DNA from: Microbacterium sp. NIBRBAC000506063 | GTDB taxonomy: Bacteria; Actinomycetota; Actinomycetes; Actinomycetales; Microbacteriaceae | NCBI RefSeq assembly: GCF_017968845.1 | Contig: NZ_CP072877.1 | Span: 310,001 to 374,000, forward strand | Direction of reading: 5' to 3' | DNA length: 64,000 nucleotides | In this document: positions 18,158-28,288 of the stretch, piece by piece | Numbering within the stretch: the stretch's first letter is position 1 | Layout of the letters: each line of letters begins with the position of its first letter | Notes under the pieces: generated by a model | Told to the model about the DNA's origin: nothing | Databases searched by the model: none | What the model saw: the letters and a program-made list of their open reading frames with translations, nothing else | Translations under genes and position numbers: made by a program

Positions 18158-19304
18158 TCAGTCCTTCGTCGCGTCCCCGGAGGCCGGGGCCACGGGACGG
18201 CGTTTCCGACGTCTTCGCGAAGGGCCTCGTCGTGCGCGGCCACCGGCGTCTTCATGCGCAGCACGACGACGGTGTAGGCGGCTGCCGACAGCGCGGCCAG
18301 CACCATGTGGATGCCGACGAGGAGTTCCGGCAGGCCCTCACGCGATTGCCAGACCCCGACGAAGATCTGCACGAGGACGGCGCCGCCGAGAACCAGCAGC
18401 CAGCGCCACGGGCGCAGCTGCTGCGAGACGGCGACGGTGGCGAGCACGACGATCAGCGCCGCGAGGATGTAGCCCGGCCAGGAGTGGACGTGCGCGACGA
18501 CGGTGGCGTCGAACCCCTGGCGGATGACCTCGGCATCTCCGGAATGCGGGCCCGAAGCGGTGGTGAGGACGCCGAAGAAGATGGTGAAGGCGAGCGCGAG
18601 CCCCGTGACATGCGCGAGGACCGCGAACCATCTCGGCACGGCGATCTCCCTGGGGCCGGCGGGCTCGTACATCCTCACCAGGAACGCCGCGGTGATGCAG
18701 ACCAGGAGCAGGGACGCCGTGTAGTGGAAGCCGACGAGGAAGGCGTTGAGCCCGGTCAGCACGGTGATGCCGCCGACGAGGCCCTGCGCGATGACGCCGA
18801 TGAGCGTCAGGCTGGCCAGCAGCGTGAGGTCGCGGCGCGCGGGGACGGCCCGGATCGCATCCACTGCAGCGACGATCACCACCAGGAGGAGAGCCGTAGA
18901 GGCCGCGACGAACGCGGCCAGGTCGAACAGCGCGGTGACCGCATACACCCCGACGGCGGCGGCGATCCCGCCGAGTGCGTACCAGAGGACGCGCGTGACG
19001 GCGCGCCGGCCGCCCGCGGAGTGGAGGACGAGCAGCAGCACGACGATCGCGAGTCCGCCGACGACGCCGGTCATCGTGCGATTGCCGAACTCGATGATGC
19101 CGTGAAAGCCCTGCTCGGGCGTCGGGACCAGCGATTCCGGGGTGCACATCGGCCACTCGGAGCATCCGAGTCCGGAACCGGTGAGCCGCACCGCGCCGCC
19201 TGTCCCGATGATGATGACCTCCGCGAGGAACGACAGCCAGGCGAACACCCGGAGCGGACGCGAGATGCGTATCGACGTGTCGGCGGCCGGGTGCTGTCGG
19301 ACAT
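18158..19304 (-). CDS. ctaA: Heme A synthase, COX15/CtaA (frameshifted)
   Basis: Oxidises the C8 methyl of heme O to give heme A for aa3-type oxidase. It is an eight-helix membrane protein, and the conserved heme-ligand histidines are visible in FHGIIEFGNRTMTG, VGFHYTASLLL, VVAHVHSWPGY and LVGIHMVLAAL. A Cys pair, SGLGCSEWPMC, lies in the first external loop. Two frame breaks, near plus-strand 18194-18196 and 19289-19291, each need one base. Restored, the protein starts MSDSTPAADTSIRISRP after a GAAGGAG site and ends ...PVAPASGDATKD, 382 residues. Its end faces the thiosulfate transporter gene. Confidence 0.92.
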
Positions 19305-19533
19305 GGGGCTCCTTCGGAGCGCGCAGGAGCCGGTCGGGCCCGGATCCCATGCGAAACCTGTAGAATCGAAGTGTTGCGATGCGCGCGAGGCCTGTTGGTC
19401 GCGCCGGTACCAGTTTAGGCGCGATGACCTGCGTCGCTGAGAGGCCCACCAGCGGCCGCCACTCCCGGAGAACTCGACCGGGTCGGGGCGTGCCGGGGCG
19501 GATGACACCGTTGAGGCCACCAAGGAGAGTGTG
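19305..19533. promoter_or_regulatory. Divergent ctaA/sufB intergenic region
   Basis: A 229-base spacer without a convincing gene. On the plus strand TAGAAT at 19361-19366 is a good -10 candidate for sufB. On the minus strand the sequence near 19415-19420 reads TAAACT, a -10 candidate for ctaA. The suf repressor gene sufR, which precedes sufB in mycobacteria, is not here. Confidence 0.35.
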
Positions 19534-20951
19534 ATGTCAGATGTTCTGATCGACCGCCCGGAGCTGGAAAGTCTGGGGTGTACGAGTTCGGATGGCACGA
19601 CGCCGACGCCGCGGGCGCCAGCGCCAAGCGCGGTCTCAGCGAGGACGTCGTCCGTGACATCTCGGCTCTCAAGGCCGAACCGGAATGGATGCTGAAGACC
19701 CGGCTGAAGGGTCATCAGCTCTTCGGGCGCAAGCCGATGCCCACCTGGGGTGCCGATCTCAGCGAGATCGACTTCGACAACATCAAGTACTTCGTCCGTT
19801 CCACGGAGAAGCAGGCGGGATCGTGGGAAGAGCTCCCCGAGGACATCCGCGAGACCTATGAGCGACTCGGCATCCCCGAGGCGGAGCGTCAGCGCCTTGT
19901 CGCTGGCGTCGCCGCGCAGTACGAGTCCGAGGTGGTCTACCACCAGATCAACGAGCAGCTCGAGGCCCAGGGCGTCATCTTCATGGACACCGACACGGCC
20001 CTGCGCGAGCACCCGGAGTTCTTCGAGGAGTACTTCGGCACGGTGATCCCGCCCGGAGACAACAAGTTCGCGGCGCTGAACACCGCCGTGTGGTCGGGCG
20101 GTTCCTTCGTGTACGTGCCCCCGGGCGTGCACGTGGAGATCCCGCTGCAGGCCTACTTCCGGATCAACACCGAGAACATGGGCCAGTTCGAGCGGACGCT
20201 CATCATCGCCGACGAAGGCTCCTACGTCCACTACATCGAGGGCTGCACGGCTCCGATCTACAAGTCCGACTCCCTGCACTCGGCCGTCGTCGAGATCATC
20301 GTGAAGAAGAACGCCCGCGTGCGCTACACGACGATCCAGAACTGGTCGAACAACGTCTACAACCTCGTGACCAAGCGCGCCGTCGCCCACGAGGGCGCGA
20401 CGATGGAATGGGTCGACGGGAACATCGGCTCGAAGGTCACGATGAAGTACCCGTCGATCTTCCTCATGGGCGAGCACGCCAAGGGCGAGACGCTCTCGGT
20501 CGCCTTCGCCGGTCCCGGCCAGCACCAGGACGCCGGCGCGAAGATGATCCACATGGCGCCCTACACGCAGTCGTCGATCACCTCGAAGTCGATCGCCCGT
20601 GGCGGCGGCCGCACCGGGTACCGCGGCGAGGTCCGCGTCGAGGCGAACGCCCATCACTCCGCCAACTCGGTCGTGTGCGACGCGCTCCTGGTCGACACGA
20701 TCTCCCGCTCCGACACCTACCCGGCCATCGACATCCGCGTCGACGACGTCGTGCTCGGGCACGAGGCCACGGTCTCCAAGGTCAGCGAGGAGCAGCTCTT
20801 CTATCTCATGAGCCGCGGTGTCGAGGAGACCGAGGCCATGGCGATGATCGTGCGCGGGTTCATCGAGCCGATCGCGCGCGAGCTGCCGATGGAGTACGCG
20901 ATGGAGTTGAACAAGCTCATCGAGATGGGCATGGAAGGATCGGTCGGCTAG
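19534..20951 (+). CDS. sufB: Fe-S cluster assembly protein SufB (frameshifted near start)
   Basis: Scaffold subunit of the SufBC2D complex that builds Fe-S clusters in the cytoplasm. Family landmarks include [31 protein letters not shown] (conserved Cys) and [20 protein letters not shown]. The frame breaks in the G run at 19575-19578; one G joins the ATG-started [15 protein letters not shown] to [13 protein letters not shown], giving 472 residues. The ATG at 19534 is preceded by AAGGAGAG. No intein is present, unlike some mycobacterial SufB. It opens a five-gene unit. Confidence 0.95.
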
Positions 20952-22150
20952 ATGGCGGCCCAGACGGCAGCGCCCGCAGAGGCGCAGGATACGAACGCGC
21001 ACGTGGACCCGGCGGCGAAGGCGACGGGCTTCGTCCCGGTGCAGACCCGCTCGGAGCGTCCGCGCTCCTTCGACCCGGCCGACTTCGGCACCCCGAACGG
21101 GCGCGAGGTCAACTGGAAGCACACGCCCGTGCCGCGGCTGACTGCGCTGTTCGCCCCGAGCGAGGGCAACGACGGCGTCGACTACGCCTTCCCGGCGGGG
21201 GAGCAGTACATCGCCGCGCCCCTGGCGGCCGGCACGGCTCCGCGCGGCGAGTTCTTCGTCCCGAGGACATCACGGCCACCACCGCGTGGCAGGGAAGCAC
21301 GGAGGCGCTTCACGTGCTGATCCCGCGTGAGGAGGAGGTCGCCGATCCCATCGTCGTCGACATCACCGGCCTCGGCGCCGAGCTTCGCGCCGACGCGCAC
21401 ATCGTCGTCGAGGCGAAGGAGCACAGCTCCGCCACGGTCGTGCTGCGTCATCGGGGCAGCGCCCAGTACGCGCAGAACGTCGAGATCCTCGTGCGCGACG
21501 GGGCATCGCTGCGGCTGATCACGGTGCAGGAGTGGGACGACTCGGCCGTGCACGCCGCCGCCCATCAGGCACGGGTCGACCGCGACGCCTCGCTCGAGCA
21601 CTTCATCGTCAGCTTCGGCGGCGGCGTCGTACGGGTGAACCCGAACGTCGAACTCTCCGGGGCCGGCTCCGAGGGACGCCTGTACGGACTGTCCTACGCG
21701 GATGCCGGACAGCACCTGGAGAGCCAGGTCTACCTGCACCACAAGGGGCCGCACACGACCGGCGACGTGCTGTACAAGGGAGCCCTTCAGGGCGAGAGCG
21801 CCCGCAGCGTCTGGATCGGGGATGTGCTCATCGGGCGCGAGGCCGTGGGCACCGACTCCTACGAGGCCAACCGCAACCTGGTGCTCACCGAAGGAGCCCG
21901 CGCCGACTCGATCCCGAACCTCGAGATCGAGACGGGCGACATCCAGGGCGCCGGTCACGCGAGCGCCACCGGTCGCTTCGACGACGAGCAGCTCTTCTAT
22001 CTGCAGTCGCGCGGCGTCGACGAGGAGGAGGCCCGACGCATGGTCGTCCTCGGCTTCCTCAGCGACATCGTCCAGCGTCTGCGCATCGACGAGCTTGAGG
22101 CCGAACTGCTGGCCGCCATCGAAAAGGAGCTCGCGGAGGTGACCGCGTGA
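20952..22150 (+). CDS. sufD: Fe-S cluster assembly protein SufD (frameshifted)
   Basis: Partner of SufB in the SufBC2D scaffold. It shares the C-terminal beta-helix pattern with SufB: VYLHHKGPHTTGDVLYKGAL, then a Glu/Tyr-rich DSYEANRNLVL segment and DDEQLFYLQSRGVDEEEARR. The frame breaks at the C run 21260-21262; one C joins RGEFFVP to EDITATTAWQGSTEALHV, for 399 residues. Its ATG directly abuts the sufB stop, and its stop overlaps the GTG of the Rieske gene. Confidence 0.94.
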
Positions 22151-22473
22151 GCGCGCAGCGCGCCTGCGCCGTGAGCGATCTCGAGCAGGACACCCCGCTG
22201 CGCGTCGAGCTCGACGGCGTCCCGATGGCCATCGTGCTGGACGGAGAAGGCGAGATCCACGCGATCGGCGACACCTGCACCCACGGCGACATCTCGCTGT
22301 CCGAGGGTTTCGTCGAGGGCGACACGCTGGAGTGCTGGGCCCACGGCTCGGCATTCTCCCTGCGCACCGGCAAGCCGCAGAACCTCCCCGCTTTCGAGCC
22401 CGTCCCCGTCTACATCGTCGAGATCGACGGCGACGACGTGCTCATCGACCCGACTGTGACAAAGGAAATTTAA
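22147..22473 (+). CDS. Rieske-type [2Fe-2S] ferredoxin of the suf operon
   Basis: A 108-residue protein with the two Rieske half-motifs CTHGDISL (Cys-x-His) and CWAHGSAF (Cys-x2-His), so it should bind a [2Fe-2S] cluster with mixed Cys/His ligands. Such ferredoxins commonly lie between sufD and sufC in Actinobacteria. They may supply electrons for cluster assembly or serve an oxygenase, but the partner is not established. Its GTG start overlaps the sufD stop, and its TAA overlaps the sufC ATG (TAATG). Confidence 0.9.
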   Translation: MSAQRACAVSDLEQDTPLRVELDGVPMAIVLDGEGEIHAIGDTCTHGDISLSEGFVEGDTLECWAHGSAFSLRTGKPQNLPAFEPVPVYIVEIDGDDVLIDPTVTKEI

Positions 22474-23243
22474 TGTCTGTTCTTGAGATCCGCGACCTGC
22501 ATGTGACGGTCGAGACGGAAACCGGCGCGAGCCCGATCCTCAACGGGATCGACCTGACCATCCGCACGGGCGAGACCCACGCGATCATGGGCCCGAACGG
22601 CTCGGGCAAGTCCACCCTCGCGTACACGATCGCGGGCCACCCGAAGTACACGGTGACCAGCGGTTCGATCACCTTCGACGGCGAAGACGTCCTGGAGATG
22701 TCCGTCGATGAGCGGGCGCGCGCAGGGCTGTTCCTGGCGATGCAGTACCCGGTCGAGATCCCGGGTGTGACGGTGACCAACTTCCTCCGCACCGCCAAGA
22801 CGGCGCTGGACGGCGAAGCCCCCGGCATCCGACAGTGGACCAAGGACGTCAACGCGGCCATGACGAACCTGCGCATGGACCCGAAGTTCGCGCAGCGCAA
22901 CGTCAACGAGGGCTTCTCCGGCGGTGAGAAGAAGCGCCACGAGATCCTGCAGCTGGAGGTGCTCCAGCCGAAGCTCGCCGTGCTCGACGAGACCGACTCT
23001 GGCCTGGACGTCGACGCGCTCAAGGTCGTCTCCGAGGGCGTCAACCGCGCCAAGGAGAACACGAACCTCGGTGTGCTGCTCATCACGCACTACACGCGCA
23101 TCCTCCGCTACATCCACCCCGACTTCGTGCACGTCATGGTGGCGGGCAGGATCGTCGAAGAGGGCGGCCCCGAACTCGCCGACCGTCTCGAGGAAGAGGG
23201 CTACGATCGATTCGTTCGCCCCTCCGAGGACGTCCAGGCGTAA
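22473..23243 (+). CDS. sufC: Fe-S cluster assembly ATPase SufC
   Basis: ABC-type ATPase that drives conformational change in the SufBD scaffold. Walker A is GPNGSGKST (about residues 35-43), the signature is FSGGEKKRHE, and Walker B runs into LDETDSGLD, the SufC-specific form of the D-loop. Length 256 residues, intact frame. Its start codon overlaps the stop of the Rieske gene and AAAGGAAA precedes it. The five genes from sufB to sufT are tightly packed and surely one transcript. Confidence 0.96.
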   Translation: MSVLEIRDLHVTVETETGASPILNGIDLTIRTGETHAIMGPNGSGKSTLAYTIAGHPKYTVTSGSITFDGEDVLEMSVDERARAGLFLAMQYPVEIPGVTVTNFLRTAKTALDGEAPGIRQWTKDVNAAMTNLRMDPKFAQRNVNEGFSGGEKKRHEILQLEVLQPKLAVLDETDSGLDVDALKVVSEGVNRAKENTNLGVLLITHYTRILRYIHPDFVHVMVAGRIVEEGGPELADRLEEEGYDRFVRPSEDVQA

Positions 23244-23252
23244 GATCGTTAC

Positions 23253-23582
23253 ATGACCGCAACTCTTGCCCCTGAGAAGTACGACGAGGTCACCGAGGCG
23301 CTCAAGGACGTCATGGATCCCGAGCTCGGGATCAACGTCGTCGACCTCGGCCTCATCTACGATCTCGCCTGGGACGACGAGAACGACGCGCTCATCATCC
23401 ACATGACGCTCACGAGCGCAGGCTGCCCCCTCACCGATGTGCTCGAGGAGCAGACGGCTCAGGCGCTCGAGAAGGTCGTCGATCGTTTTCGGATCAATTG
23501 GGTCTGGATGCCGCCGTGGGGTCCCGAGCGCATCACCGATGACGGGCGCGACATGATGCGTGCCCTCGGCTTCGCTATTTGA
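23253..23582 (+). CDS. sufT: Metal-sulfur cluster assembly factor SufT (DUF59/PaaD-like)
   Basis: A 109-residue DUF59 (MIP18-type) protein that assists Fe-S cluster maturation. Family landmarks are VMDPELGINVVDLGLIYDL and the reactive-Cys segment LTSAGCPLTDVLEEQ, then WMPPWGPERITDDGRD. In mycobacteria sufS and sufU come between sufC and sufT; here sufT follows sufC by only nine bases, so both are missing from the operon. A strong hairpin begins inside its stop codon. Confidence 0.93.
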   Translation: MTATLAPEKYDEVTEALKDVMDPELGINVVDLGLIYDLAWDDENDALIIHMTLTSAGCPLTDVLEEQTAQALEKVVDRFRINWVWMPPWGPERITDDGRDMMRALGFAI

Positions 23583-23668
23583 CATCACCCGGATCAATGC
23601 CGCGCAGCGGCGTTGATGCGGGTGATGTCAAGGTTGAGCAAGCGCCCGGAGGGCGCGCGTCGAAACCT
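23580..23668. repeat. Two consecutive palindromic elements after sufT
   Basis: The first hairpin has 24-base arms (23580-23603 and 23607-23630; arms begin TGACATCACCC and end GGGTGATGTCA) around a 3-base loop, with two mismatches. It includes the sufT stop codon and may terminate suf transcription, though no T tract follows. The second (23631-23668) has outer arms AGGTT/AAACCT and an inner GCGCCC-GGA-GGGCGC. Its GTTGAGC...GTCGAAACC frame resembles a palindromic intergenic repeat I recall from Microbacteriaceae genomes. The malY-type gene begins 13 bases later. Confidence 0.65.
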
Positions 23669-23680
23669 CAGGAGCTCTCA

Positions 23681-24837
23681 ATGCCATACGAAGTCGTAGC
23701 CCTGCCCCTCGCCGAGCTCCGCGCGCGCACGAGCGAGAAGTGGCGCGAGTACGCCGAGGATGTGCTTCCTCTGTTCGTCGCCGAGACGGACTTCCCGCTC
23801 GCACCGGAGATCACTCGTGCGCTGGAGCAGGCCGTCCGGACGGGCGACACCGGCTACGTCGCCTCGAAGACGCCCCTGGCCCAGGCCTTCGTCGGTTTCG
23901 CGCAGCGCCGCTACGGCTGGGAGGTCGACCCCTCCCGCATCCGCTCCACCGCGGATGTGAGCATGGGGATCGTCGAGATCCTACGGAGGGTGACGCAGCC
24001 GGGTGAGCGGGTCGTCGTCACCCCGCCCGTGTACCCGCCGTTCTTCGAGCTCGTGACCGAGGCCGGCGCCGTGGCCGAGCGTGTGCCGCTCATCGACACG
24101 GGGGAGTCCTGGCGGCTGGACCTCCCGGCCATCGAGCGTGCACTGGCGGCGGGCGCCCGTGCCGTGCTGCTGTGCAACCCGCACAACCCGACCGGCACCG
24201 TGCACAGCCGCGACGACCTCGGCGAGCTCGCCCGCATCGCGGCGGCCCATGGCGCGGCGGTCGTGTCCGATGAGATCCACGCCCCGCTCGTCCAGCACGG
24301 GGTCGACTTCACGCCGTTCCTGGCCGTGAGCGACGAGGCGCGGACCATCGGGTATGCCGTCGTCAGCGCGAGCAAGGCCTTCAACCTCGCCGGGCTCAAA
24401 TGCGCGCTCATGGTGACGGCAGCAGACGACACGACGCGGCTCGTGCGCGGCCTGCCCGTGGAGGTGGAGTGGCGCACGGGTCAGTTCGGCATGCTGGCGG
24501 CCGTCGCCGCCTTCTCGGAAGCGAGCGACGCCTGGCTGGACGGACTCCTGGTGACGCTCGACGAGAACCGGCGGCTCCTCGCCGATCTGCTCGCCGAACG
24601 GATCCCGCAGGCCCGCTATCGGATGCCGGATGCCGGATATCTGGCCTGGATCGACCTTCGCGGCCTCGGCTGGGGGACAACCCCGCCCGACGCATCCTCC
24701 GCGAGGCGAGGGTGGCGCTGCACTTCGGCCCGGCCTTCGGCGTCGAGGGCGCCGGCTTCGTGCGCCTGAACTTCGGCACCAGCCCGGAGATCCTCACCGA
24801 GGCGATCGGGCGCATCGCGACGCTGGCGGAGGCGTGA
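23681..24837 (+). CDS. MalY/PatB-type aminotransferase, probable C-S beta-lyase (frameshifted)
   Basis: A PLP enzyme of fold type I resembling MalY/PatB, which cleave cystathionine or cysteine conjugates to pyruvate, ammonia and a thiol. The N-terminal PLFVAETDFPLAPEI, then LLCNPHNPTGTVHS, the aspartate segment VVSDEIHAPLV, and the PLP lysine in VVSASKAFNLAGLKCA are all present. The start chosen is ATG at 23681 (MPYEVVALPL) because the upstream stretch is palindromic repeat. The frame breaks in the G run at 24672-24676; one G restores GWGDNPARRILREARVALH, 385 residues. Its position after suf suggests sulfur amino acid metabolism, but it is not a SufS-type desulfurase. Confidence 0.85.
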
Positions 24838-26217
24838 CCGGCCCCGTGCCGCTTCCGGCGGTCCAGCCCGATGCCCGCGCCCGCGGCGTGTGGGAGCGGA
24901 GCACCTCTGGGTCACGCTCGGCGCCGTCGCGCTCGTGTTCCTCGCCGCCATGCAGTCCCTCGCGGTCACGACGGTGATGCCGGTCGTGAGCGCCGATCTC
25001 GGCGGGGAGCGCCTCTATGCCGTGGCCTTTGCCGGGATGCTGGCCACGAGCGTTGTGGGCATGGTCGCGACGGGGTCCTGGTGCGATCGGCGCGGCGTGC
25101 TCGCTCCGCTCACGACCGCCGTGCTGCTGTTCGTGACCGGCCTGCTCATCGCGGGGCTCGCACCGACGATGGAGGTGCTCGTGGCGGGGCGCCTCATCCA
25201 GGGCCTCGGCACCGGCGGCCAGGTGGTGGCGCTGTACGTCGTGGTCGCACGCGTGTACCCGCCGGTGCTGCACGGCCGTGTCTTCGCGGCGTTCTCCGCG
25301 GCGTGGGTGATCCCGTCGCTCATCGGTCCGTTCCTCGCCGGAGCAGTGACCGAGCTCCTGCACTGGCGCTGGGTGTTCCTCGGAGTAGCGGCGCTCACCC
25401 TCATCGCCTTCGTGCTCGTCGTCGCGCGCCTGCACAGTCTGCCGCTTGCGACCAGCGAGCCCTCGACGGCCCGCGTCATGCCGCGTCTGCTCTGCGCGAT
25501 CGCTGTCGCCGTCGGCGCGTTGGGCCTGAGCCTGGCCGAAAGGGCGGGGACGTGGTCGTGGGCGGTGGTCACGGCATCCGTCGCGCTGATCGCCCTGGCT
25601 GCGCGGCCTCTGCTGCCCCGCGCACCCTCCGGGCGGGGCGCGGGCTTCCCAGCGTCGTGCTCATGCGTGGGCTCATCGCGGGCGCGCTGTTCGGCGCGGA
25701 GATCTACGTGCCCTACCTCCTCATCCGCGACTACGGCTTCTCCGCCGTGGTGGCGGGGCTCGCCCTCACCACCGCGGCGCTCGCCTGGGCGGCCGCCGCG
25801 GAGGTGCAGGGACGCATCGGCGACAGACTGGGCAATCGGCGGATCACCCTGCTGGCGACGGCGCAGATGATCGTGGCGTTCGGCGCCGCCTTCGCGACGG
25901 CCGCCTGGCACCTGCATCCGGCGATCCTCATCGTCTGCTGGGCGCTGGCCGGCAGCGGCATGGGGCTCGTCTATCCGCGTCTGAGCGTGCTCATGCTCGC
26001 CTACTCGAACAGCGGCAATCAGGGCTTCCACTCGTCGGCGCTGTCGATCTCGGATGCCGTGGGCTCGGCCAGCACCATCGCGGCGATGGGCCTGGTGTTC
26101 CTGGCCTTCGCCGCCACGGGCGCGCAGTTCCCGGCCGTGTTCGCCGTCGCTGTCCTGCTGACCCTCCTCGCGCTCGTGCCGGGGCTGCGTCTCGGTCACG
26201 CGCGCGAGCGCGTCTGA
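24834..26217 (+). CDS. MFS transporter (frameshifted)
   Basis: A major facilitator superfamily protein, most like the 14-helix or DHA-type drug exporters. The loop after helix 2 reads GSWCDRRGVLAP, and the helix-4 region LIQGLGTGGQ fits exporters. Two frame breaks (24892-24894 and 25642-25644) each need one G, giving 461 residues. The GTG start at 24834 overlaps the stop of the C-S lyase gene (GTGA), so the two are co-transcribed; an efflux role for a lyase product is possible but unproven. The end overlaps the convergent acyltransferase gene by about 20 bases. Confidence 0.85.
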
Positions 26218-27518
26218 TCCGTTCCTCCGGCGGTCCGTACTCGTCGTCGTGCACGCAGGATGCGCAGCGCCACAAGGAGGAGCCCCGCGGAGGCGAGCAC
26301 CGTCGGCACCGAGGAGCCCGTCGCGAGGAGAAGGACCACGGCGAGGAGCCCGATCACGGTCCCGGCCGCCGCCCGACCGGGCGGCACGGAGAGAGCCTGC
26401 GCGCGCACGATTTCGATCCGGGCCGGCAGGATCGCCACCACCGCGGTCAGCGCGAGAGCGACGGCGAGCCACAGCGGACGTGACAGCCACCAGTCGAGGC
26501 CGCCGACCGGGGGCAACGAACCGCCGGTGACGACGATGCAGCCGGCGAGGACGCCGGCCATGCCCAGGAGCACCGGCATGTGCCAGAGGTAGACGGTCAT
26601 GGCCCGTCTCGTCACGAATCCGGTGAATGCGGCAGGCACGGGGAGCTGGGCGAATCGGGCGATCATCGGCCGGGCCAGCGAGAAGAGCAGCGTGTGGGCG
26701 AGGCCCACGAACAGGAGCGCCGTCGTCGGCGGATTCAGGTTCGCGATGAGATCCGGGGAGTGCGCGCCGACCAGGAACGACGTCGCCAGGAGGGTGATCG
26801 CCAGGAGCGCGCCGCCGAGCCGCCGGCGCGGGGTGAGACGATCTATGTCGCCTCTCGCGAGGAAGAATCCGATCTGCTGGAGCGCCAGCCAGACGAAGGC
26901 GAGATTGAGGTACCCGATCGCCTCCACTCCGGAGAGGGATCGGGACAGATCGACGACCACCGACGCACCGATGAGAGCGAGCAGCGTGGACCGCGGTGCC
27001 CGCTCGTGTGCGTGGACAAGCGCCGGCAGGAGCGCCTGGCAGAGGAGGAACGCGCCCAGGAACCACAGCGGCTGACCGAAACGGAAGCGCGCAGTGGCGA
27101 CGAACTCCTCCGGGACGCTGAGCAGGCCGAGGAGGACGAGCAGCACGCCCACGACGCCGACCGCCAGTGCTGCCGGCAGCAGCAGGCGCCGCGCACGGGC
27201 GGTCACGAAGTCGGACACCGTCCCGCCGGCGTCGCGAAGCCGCCGGTAGGCGAGATGGCCGGAGAAGCCGCCGACGACGAAGAACAGCGGCATCACCTGG
27301 AACACCCAGCTCAACGGCACGAGCCATGCCGATCCCGCACTCGCGTCGAAGAAGGTCACGCCGTCCGGATCGACGGCCACACCGACCATGAGGGCGTGGA
27401 GGACCACGACGATGGTGATGCAGAACGCACGGACGAGGTCGATCGAGCGATCGCGCGCGGGCGCTGCGGAGGCGACGGTGCGGGGAGGGGCACTCGGCGC
27501 GGGGTTGAGGACGGTCAT
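26196..27518 (-). CDS. Acyltransferase family membrane protein (acyltransferase 3)
   Basis: A 440-residue integral membrane protein of the acyltransferase 3 (OafA/YrhL, COG1835-type) family, which acylates cell-surface sugars or other exported molecules. N-terminal RDRSIDLVRAFCITIVVVLH carries the usual Arg and His of the family, and FFVVGGFSGHLAYRR follows. About ten hydrophobic helices. The substrate is unknown. Convergent with the MFS gene; the two-component genes lie upstream in the same direction (98 bases away). Intact frame. Confidence 0.85.
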   Translation of the reverse strand: MTVLNPAPSAPPRTVASAAPARDRSIDLVRAFCITIVVVLHALMVGVAVDPDGVTFFDASAGSAWLVPLSWVFQVMPLFFVVGGFSGHLAYRRLRDAGGTVSDFVTARARRLLLPAALAVGVVGVLLVLLGLLSVPEEFVATARFRFGQPLWFLGAFLLCQALLPALVHAHERAPRSTLLALIGASVVVDLSRSLSGVEAIGYLNLAFVWLALQQIGFFLARGDIDRLTPRRRLGGALLAITLLATSFLVGAHSPDLIANLNPPTTALLFVGLAHTLLFSLARPMIARFAQLPVPAAFTGFVTRRAMTVYLWHMPVLLGMAGVLAGCIVVTGGSLPPVGGLDWWLSRPLWLAVALALTAVVAILPARIEIVRAQALSVPPGRAAAGTVIGLLAVVLLLATGSSVPTVLASAGLLLVALRILRARRRVRTAGGTDQTRSRA

Positions 27519-27616
27519 CGGCTTCTCCTGACGTGTGTCTCAGGAGGCTATGGGCGTCGTGTCGGATGCGGCATCACCCCGCGGTGCCGTTCGTGCCCCT
27601 ACGGCGGGATGAGTCT

Positions 27617-28288
27617 TCAGCCGCTGGGTTCGACCAGGCCGGCGTCGTAGGAGAAGATCACCGCGTGCACCCGGTCGCGCAGATCGAGCTTGGCCAGGAT
27701 CTTCCCCACGTGCGTCTTCACCGTCTGCTCGGCGATGAACAGGCTCGCCGCGATCTCGGCGTTGGACATGCCCTGTCCGATCCGGACAAGGACCTCCCGC
27801 TCCCGGTCGGTCAGCTCCGCCACGCGGCGCGCCGACATCGACGCACGCGGCTTCTGAGCCGCGAACTGCTCGATCATCCGGCGCGTGATGCTCGGAGCCA
27901 GCAGGGCTTCGCCGGCGGCGATCACACGAACGGCGTGGACGAGTTCCTCCGGGAGCGCATCCTTGAGCAGAAACCCGCTCGCGCCGGCCTGAAGGGCGTC
28001 GTAGACGTAGTCGTCGAGGTCGAACGTCGTGAGCATCAGGACGCGGGGAACCTTCGCCGCGGGGTAGGTGGGGCCGGTGATGCGGCGGGTCGCCTCGATG
28101 CCGTCGAGGTCCGGCATCCGCACGTCCATGAGGATGACGTCCGGATCCAGCCGTGCAGAGCCGGAGACGGCCTCGGCTCCTGTCGCGGCCTGACCGACGA
28201 CCTCGAGCCCGGGGTGCGCGTCGAGCAGGGCGGCGAATCCGGCGCGGACGATCGCCTGATCATCGGCGATGAGGATGCGGATCGTCAT
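27617..28288 (-). CDS. Two-component response regulator, NarL/LuxR type
   Basis: A 223-residue regulator. The receiver domain (about residues 3-120) has acidic pair ADD at 8-10, phospho-acceptor Asp55 in ILMDVRMPD, and Lys in FLLKDA. The C-terminal LuxR-type helix-turn-helix is LTDREREVLVRIGQGMSNAE onward. The start chosen (MTIRILIADDQ, 28286-28288) overlaps the kinase stop (ATGA). It should bind DNA when phosphorylated by the adjacent kinase. The neighbouring acyltransferase is a possible target. Confidence 0.93.
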   Translation of the reverse strand: MTIRILIADDQAIVRAGFAALLDAHPGLEVVGQAATGAEAVSGSARLDPDVILMDVRMPDLDGIEATRRITGPTYPAAKVPRVLMLTTFDLDDYVYDALQAGASGFLLKDALPEELVHAVRVIAAGEALLAPSITRRMIEQFAAQKPRASMSARRVAELTDREREVLVRIGQGMSNAEIAASLFIAEQTVKTHVGKILAKLDLRDRVHAVIFSYDAGLVEPSG

